A stretch of DNA of 64,000 nt from Oscillospiraceae bacterium. GTDB taxonomy: Bacteria > Bacillota > Clostridia > Oscillospirales > Oscillospiraceae. The translations under genes and the position numbers were made by a program. The notes beneath the pieces were generated by a model. It saw only the letters and a list, made by a program, of their open reading frames with translations, had not been told where the DNA came from and did not search any database. Shown one piece after another: positions 60,276 to 64,000 of this stretch. The stretch is taken from the NCBI GenBank assembly GCA_017461585.1, contig JAFTYM010000011.1, forward strand, positions 62,001 through 126,000, written 5' to 3'. The first letter of the stretch is position 1; each line of letters starts with the position of its first letter.

Positions 60276-61709
60276 TTGAAAAAGGCATTAATATGGAAAC
60301 TGCTTGAACGCTTTGGTGTCCAGGGGGTTCAGTTTGTACTGCAGATTGTTTTAGCAAGAATCTTAGACTCTGAGCATTACGGAGTTCTGTCGTTGATGAT
60401 AGTTTTTACAACGCTGGCAGATGTGTTTGTGCAAAAAGGATTCAGTACAGCTCTTGTACAAAATAAAGACGTAACGGATGAGGACTATTCCTCTGTGTTC
60501 TGGATCTCAATACTTATTGCGTGTGTGCTGTATGTGCTGCTTTTCTTTGCGGCACCGGTGATTGCAGCGTTCTACAATATGCCTGATATCGTGGTACCGT
60601 TCAGAGTGCTGTCTTTGATGCTGATACCCGGTGCGCTCAACTCTGTTCAGCTGGCTAAAATCAGTCGTGAGATGGATTTTAAAAAGGTTTTTTTCAGCAA
60701 TATAGGTGGTATAGCGGTTTCCGGTGTTGCAGGAATCGTTGTCGCTTATTTAGGCGGTGGCTTATGGGCACTTGTTGTGCAGACGCTGCTGAATACAGTA
60801 GTGGCGTGTATCGTTATGCGATTTACAGTTCGCTTAAAGATCCGCTTAGTATGTAACTTAGAACGGGTTAAGGTGCTGTTTGGTTACGGTTGGAAGTTGC
60901 TGTTGTCAAGCTTGCTGGATACTGTTTATCAGGATTTGAGAAGCTTGGTAATTGCTAAAAAATATGATTCCGGAACGCTGGGATACTACAACAGAGGTAA
61001 GCAATTTCCTCAGTTTATCATAAATGCGGTTAACGGTGCTGTTCAAAGCGTCCTGCTTCCTGCGATGTCTGCTGAACAGGATGATAAAACAAAGGTCAAA
61101 GCTATGATGCGAAACTCCATCACATTGAGCTCGTATATCATATTTCCGATGATGGCAGGACTTGCCGGAGTGGCTGCACCTTTGGTGAGTTTGCTGCTTA
61201 CGGATAAGTGGCTGCCGTGTGTTCCGTACATCCAAATATACTGCTTTACCTTTGCGTTTTATCCTGTACACACATGCAATCTGCAGGCAATTAACGCAAT
61301 GGGCAGAAGTGACGTTTTTCTGAAGCTGGAAATTATTAAAAAAGTAATGGGCGTTGCAACATTGGTAGTAGCGGTGTTTTGTTTTGATTCACCAATTGCT
61401 ATCGCGCTGACGGGAATGGTAACAGGTCTTATAAGCTGTTTTATCAATGCAGCGCCGAACAAAAAATTGGTCGGTTATTCATATTTTGAGCAGATCAAGG
61501 ATATCCTTCCCTATTTACTGCTCTCGGGCGTAATGTGCGTTATTGTGCTGTTAATTGGAAATATAAATATAGCACCTATATTTATAATCATCATACAGAT
61601 AATAACCGGAATAGCTGTATATCTTGCTTTGTCTGCGATATTCAAGCTGGCACCTTTGAAAATGCTGCTGCAGATAATAAAAAAGCGGAGCATAAAGAAT
61701 AATCAATGA
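60276..61709 (+). CDS. Polysaccharide flippase (Wzx/WzxC-like, MOP superfamily)
   Basis: A 477-residue protein with about 12-14 helices that moves the lipid-linked repeat across the membrane. The N-terminus WKLLERFGVQGVQFVLQIVLARILDSEHYGVL and the motif STALVQNKDVTDEDYSSVFW are typical of the WzxC/RfbX group. It starts with TTG after AGGGGG. Base composition returns to the genome average here, unlike the two genes before it. Confidence 0.92.
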   Translation: MKKALIWKLLERFGVQGVQFVLQIVLARILDSEHYGVLSLMIVFTTLADVFVQKGFSTALVQNKDVTDEDYSSVFWISILIACVLYVLLFFAAPVIAAFYNMPDIVVPFRVLSLMLIPGALNSVQLAKISREMDFKKVFFSNIGGIAVSGVAGIVVAYLGGGLWALVVQTLLNTVVACIVMRFTVRLKIRLVCNLERVKVLFGYGWKLLLSSLLDTVYQDLRSLVIAKKYDSGTLGYYNRGKQFPQFIINAVNGAVQSVLLPAMSAEQDDKTKVKAMMRNSITLSSYIIFPMMAGLAGVAAPLVSLLLTDKWLPCVPYIQIYCFTFAFYPVHTCNLQAINAMGRSDVFLKLEIIKKVMGVATLVVAVFCFDSPIAIALTGMVTGLISCFINAAPNKKLVGYSYFEQIKDILPYLLLSGVMCVIVLLIGNINIAPIFIIIIQIITGIAVYLALSAIFKLAPLKMLLQIIKKRSIKNNQ

Positions 61710-61720
61710 GGTAAACATAT

Positions 61721-62926
61721 ATGAAAAAACTACTGCTGTTGGGCGGTTCAGCGCAGCAGATCATTGCTATTGAAACAGCTAAGCGTATGGGATATGAAAC
61801 CATACTTTGCGATTATTTGCCCGATAACCCGGGACAGTATTATGCAGACAGGTTCTATCAGGTCAGCACAACTGACAAACAAGCTGTGCTTGACATTGCC
61901 AGAAAAGCAAATATAGATGGCATTGTGGCCTATGCTTCAGACCCTGCTGCGCCAACAGCGGCGTATGTGGCAGAACAGCTTGGTCTGCCTGGAAGTCCCT
62001 ATGAGTCTGTGGAAATACTGTGCAACAAGGACCGCTTCAGAAAATTTCTTTCGGAGCATGGCTTTTGCACTCCAAAGGCAAAAGGGTATACGGATATTGA
62101 TGAAGCTTGTTCTGATATTAAAAACGGATATTTTACAATGCCGGTTATTGTCAAACCTGTTGATTCGTCCGGAAGTAAAGGCGTTGGAAGAATAGATGAT
62201 TGTGCAGAGGCTGTGGACAAGCTTATATATGCAATGTCTTTTTCGAGAGAAAAACGAATTATTGTAGAAGAATATGTTGAAATGTTTGGCTATCAAATAG
62301 CGGGAGACGGATTATCTGTTGACGGACAGCTTGTGTTCAGATATTTTGCCAACGATCATTTCAATCCCAAGTGTGTAAATCCGTTTGTGCCTATTTCAGC
62401 CAGCTTTCCTTATAATATGCCGGCTGAAGTTCAGGATAAGGTTCATGATGAGATCCAAAGACTGATCACGCTGCTTGGGATGAAGACCACTACATACAAT
62501 TTTGATTTAAGAATAGATAAGGACTACAATGTATATCTGATGGAAATAGCACCAAGAGACGGCGGCAATTATATTCCGCAGATCATTCGTTATGCAACGG
62601 GAGTTGATCTGGTTGAATGTTCAATAAAGGCTGCAGTTGGTGAAACGATAGATACGGCAAACTTTGGGAAGCCGGAAGGATACTGGGCGTATTTTGCAGT
62701 TCACAGCCTGCAAGACGGTGTTTTAGACAGAATTGTAATAGCTGAAGATGTGGAAAAAAACAACATTGTTGAAAACCATATCATCAAAAAGCCCGGTGAT
62801 GAGATACACGCTTTTACAGGAGCTAATACTACTCTGGGTATTTTGCTTATGAAGTTTGAGAGTATGGAAAAAATGCTTTATATGATGGATCATTCCGATG
62901 AATGGATTCAGGTAGTGCTGAAATAA
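61721..62926 (+). CDS. ATP-grasp ligase of the polysaccharide cluster
   Basis: A 401-residue ATP-grasp enzyme (PurK/carbamoyl phosphate synthetase-like). The N-terminal Rossmann part starts KKLLLLGGSAQQIIAIETAKRMGYETILCD. The ATP site is seen in VIVKPVDSSGSKGVGR (near 143-158) and the metal end in YNVYLMEIAPRDGGNYIPQ. It likely joins a carboxylate to an amine, for example an amino acid on an amino sugar of the capsule (inference from location). It is followed by a second ATP-grasp gene. Confidence 0.88.
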   Translation: MKKLLLLGGSAQQIIAIETAKRMGYETILCDYLPDNPGQYYADRFYQVSTTDKQAVLDIARKANIDGIVAYASDPAAPTAAYVAEQLGLPGSPYESVEILCNKDRFRKFLSEHGFCTPKAKGYTDIDEACSDIKNGYFTMPVIVKPVDSSGSKGVGRIDDCAEAVDKLIYAMSFSREKRIIVEEYVEMFGYQIAGDGLSVDGQLVFRYFANDHFNPKCVNPFVPISASFPYNMPAEVQDKVHDEIQRLITLLGMKTTTYNFDLRIDKDYNVYLMEIAPRDGGNYIPQIIRYATGVDLVECSIKAAVGETIDTANFGKPEGYWAYFAVHSLQDGVLDRIVIAEDVEKNNIVENHIIKKPGDEIHAFTGANTTLGILLMKFESMEKMLYMMDHSDEWIQVVLK

Positions 62927-62944
62927 AAGAGAGGAAACGGCATA

Positions 62945-64000
62945 GTGAAAAGAATTCTTATTATGGCATATAAAATATATCTTATGCTCAGATGGAAACT
63001 GACATTGACAAGCGCAGGCTTTTTGGCTGAGAATTTTATAGGAGATTATAGAGAGAAGCTGCTTTCACATGCTGAAATATTCTCGATCCACAGAAAGGGA
63101 TTTTGTGCTTCGGACTGGTGTATATTAGGGCTCAATAAGGAAAACTATAAAGACTATTTATCGGATGTTGACTATTACAGAATGCACCCAATAAACGGCA
63201 AATATTCTTCATGGATAGATGATAAACTGACATTAAAGTATCTTTGTGCCGGAACTCCGTTAGATAAATATATGCCGGAGTATTATTATCAAATAAATGC
63301 AGAAGGAAGAATCCTTTGCCTTATGGATGCGCCGGTGATAAAAAACAGTTGTACCGTGGAAGATATAGCAGAATTGCTGCAGCAAAAAGGTGTTCTGGCA
63401 ATCAAGCTCATAGCGGGAGCGATAGGAGCAGGATTTTACAAGAGCGAGTTTAAAAACGGTGCCTATTTTTTGAATGGGAAAGAAATGAGCTTGTCTGAAT
63501 TCTGCAGCGCAATGGGTAAATTAAGAAATTATATTATAATTGAGTATTTGTATCCGCATGAGATGCTTGCAAAGTATTGCCCGAGCACCGTCAACTGTAT
63601 ACGTTATCTTATGGGACGTGTGAATGGGCAGACGGAGATGCTGAAAGGATTTATTAGATTTGGCACAAAAAAGTCCGGGTTTGTAGAGAACTACAATGCG
63701 GGCGGTGTTCTGTGTTATCTGGATGAAAACGGTAAGTTTGAAAAAGGAAATATTATAAGCGAAGACAGACGTCATAATTGTGTAGTTGATGTACACCCCG
63801 ATACGTCAGCGCTTCTGCAAGGTGAAATTCCTTTATGGGATGAAGTGGTTTGCGCATGTGAGGCTTTTAGTATACATTTTCCCCAACTCAAGTATCTCGG
63901 CATGGATTTTGTAATTACAGATGATAATCGTGTTAAGGTGTTGGAGATCAACTCGCTTACTTCTTTGGACAGCATTCAGCTTGATACACCTGTGTGGAAG
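62945..64000 (+). CDS. Sugar-transfer-associated ATP-grasp protein (3' end beyond window)
   Basis: An open frame of 352 codons that runs off the window. It starts with GTG 62945 after GAGAGGAAA. The seen part matches the ATPgrasp_ST type: TVNCIRYLMGR...TEMLKGFIRFGTKKSGFVENYNAGGVLCYL, then YLGMDFVITDDNRVKVLEINSLTSLDS with the metal-binding EIN. Such proteins occur in capsule and teichuronopeptide loci and probably attach amino acids to sugars. Together with the preceding ligase it suggests a peptidyl or aminoacyl decoration. Confidence 0.87.
   Translation, partial: MKRILIMAYKIYLMLRWKLTLTSAGFLAENFIGDYREKLLSHAEIFSIHRKGFCASDWCILGLNKENYKDYLSDVDYYRMHPINGKYSSWIDDKLTLKYLCAGTPLDKYMPEYYYQINAEGRILCLMDAPVIKNSCTVEDIAELLQQKGVLAIKLIAGAIGAGFYKSEFKNGAYFLNGKEMSLSEFCSAMGKLRNYIIIEYLYPHEMLAKYCPSTVNCIRYLMGRVNGQTEMLKGFIRFGTKKSGFVENYNAGGVLCYLDENGKFEKGNIISEDRRHNCVVDVHPDTSALLQGEIPLWDEVVCACEAFSIHFPQLKYLGMDFVITDDNRVKVLEINSLTSLDSIQLDTPVWK

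Noticed and set aside
1..64000. CRISPR arrays, rRNA and tRNA genes
   Set aside because: I looked through the intergenic gaps and saw no regularly spaced repeats, cloverleaf genes or rRNA sequence.

Overview
The window comes from an anaerobic low-to-mid GC Firmicute, most likely a gut member of the class Clostridia (Oscillospirales/Ruminococcaceae-like; inferred from gene content, not from a database search). Pointers are strong GGAGG ribosome sites, a T-box leader before hisS-aspS, the yabM-mazG-hup-rqcP order, the U32-maf-mreC-mreD-PBP2-minD-mgsA string, ireB, propionate-type CoA transferase and two oxygen-sensitive glycyl radical enzymes. No rRNA, tRNA, CRISPR array or insertion sequence with a transposase was seen. 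Sporulation genes often found beside rqcP (yabP, yabQ) are absent here.

Layout. 1-5040: end of a MATE pump, a DUF3786 protein, iron-type alcohol dehydrogenase, pgsA, uppP and a flavin split-barrel protein. 5170-12570: an accessory metabolic locus, all on the minus strand: two close glycyl radical enzyme paralogues, a LysR regulator and a zinc-type URO-D/MtaA-like methyltransferase. There is no activating enzyme and no corrinoid protein beside them; I regard this as the best candidate for an undescribed system. 12600-24600: housekeeping and metabolism (proS, CoA transferase, secA, pgeF, an orphan peptide-type binding protein, cdd, ireB, an SH3/NlpC-P60 wall hydrolase). 24600-28440: XpaC-like membrane protein and a three-gene ABC importer of the nitrate/sulfonate/taurine/thiamine-precursor class.

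28580-34265 (minus strand): a small unknown gene, then rqcP, hup, mazG and a SpoVB/YabM-type flippase, then the primosome pair dnaC-like loader and dnaD. 34519-42212 (plus strand): cell-shape operon (U32 protein, maf, mreC, mreD, PBP2), a MinD-like ATPase without MinC or MinE, a 271-bp TA-flanked inverted-repeat element inserted in the minD stop codon, and mgsA. 42225-45634: a T-box leader and hisS-aspS. The specifier loop and discriminator-pairing base fit tRNA-Asp better than tRNA-His. 45686-52051: small stress and repair genes, tmk, formyl-THF cyclo-ligase, a 45-residue Cys/Gly-rich microprotein, mltG and a second U32 protein.

52275-64000: a surface polysaccharide cluster running off the window: membrane-bound sugar dehydratase, sugar aminotransferase, initiating phosphosugar transferase, three glycosyltransferases, a Wzy-like polymerase, a flippase and two ATP-grasp enzymes. 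Base composition becomes clearly AT-richer from about 57 to 60.2 kb, as is usual for exchanged capsule genes. Together these proteins would make a UDP-deoxyamino sugar, load it on undecaprenyl phosphate, extend it, decorate it and export it; uppP at the start of the window would recycle the carrier.
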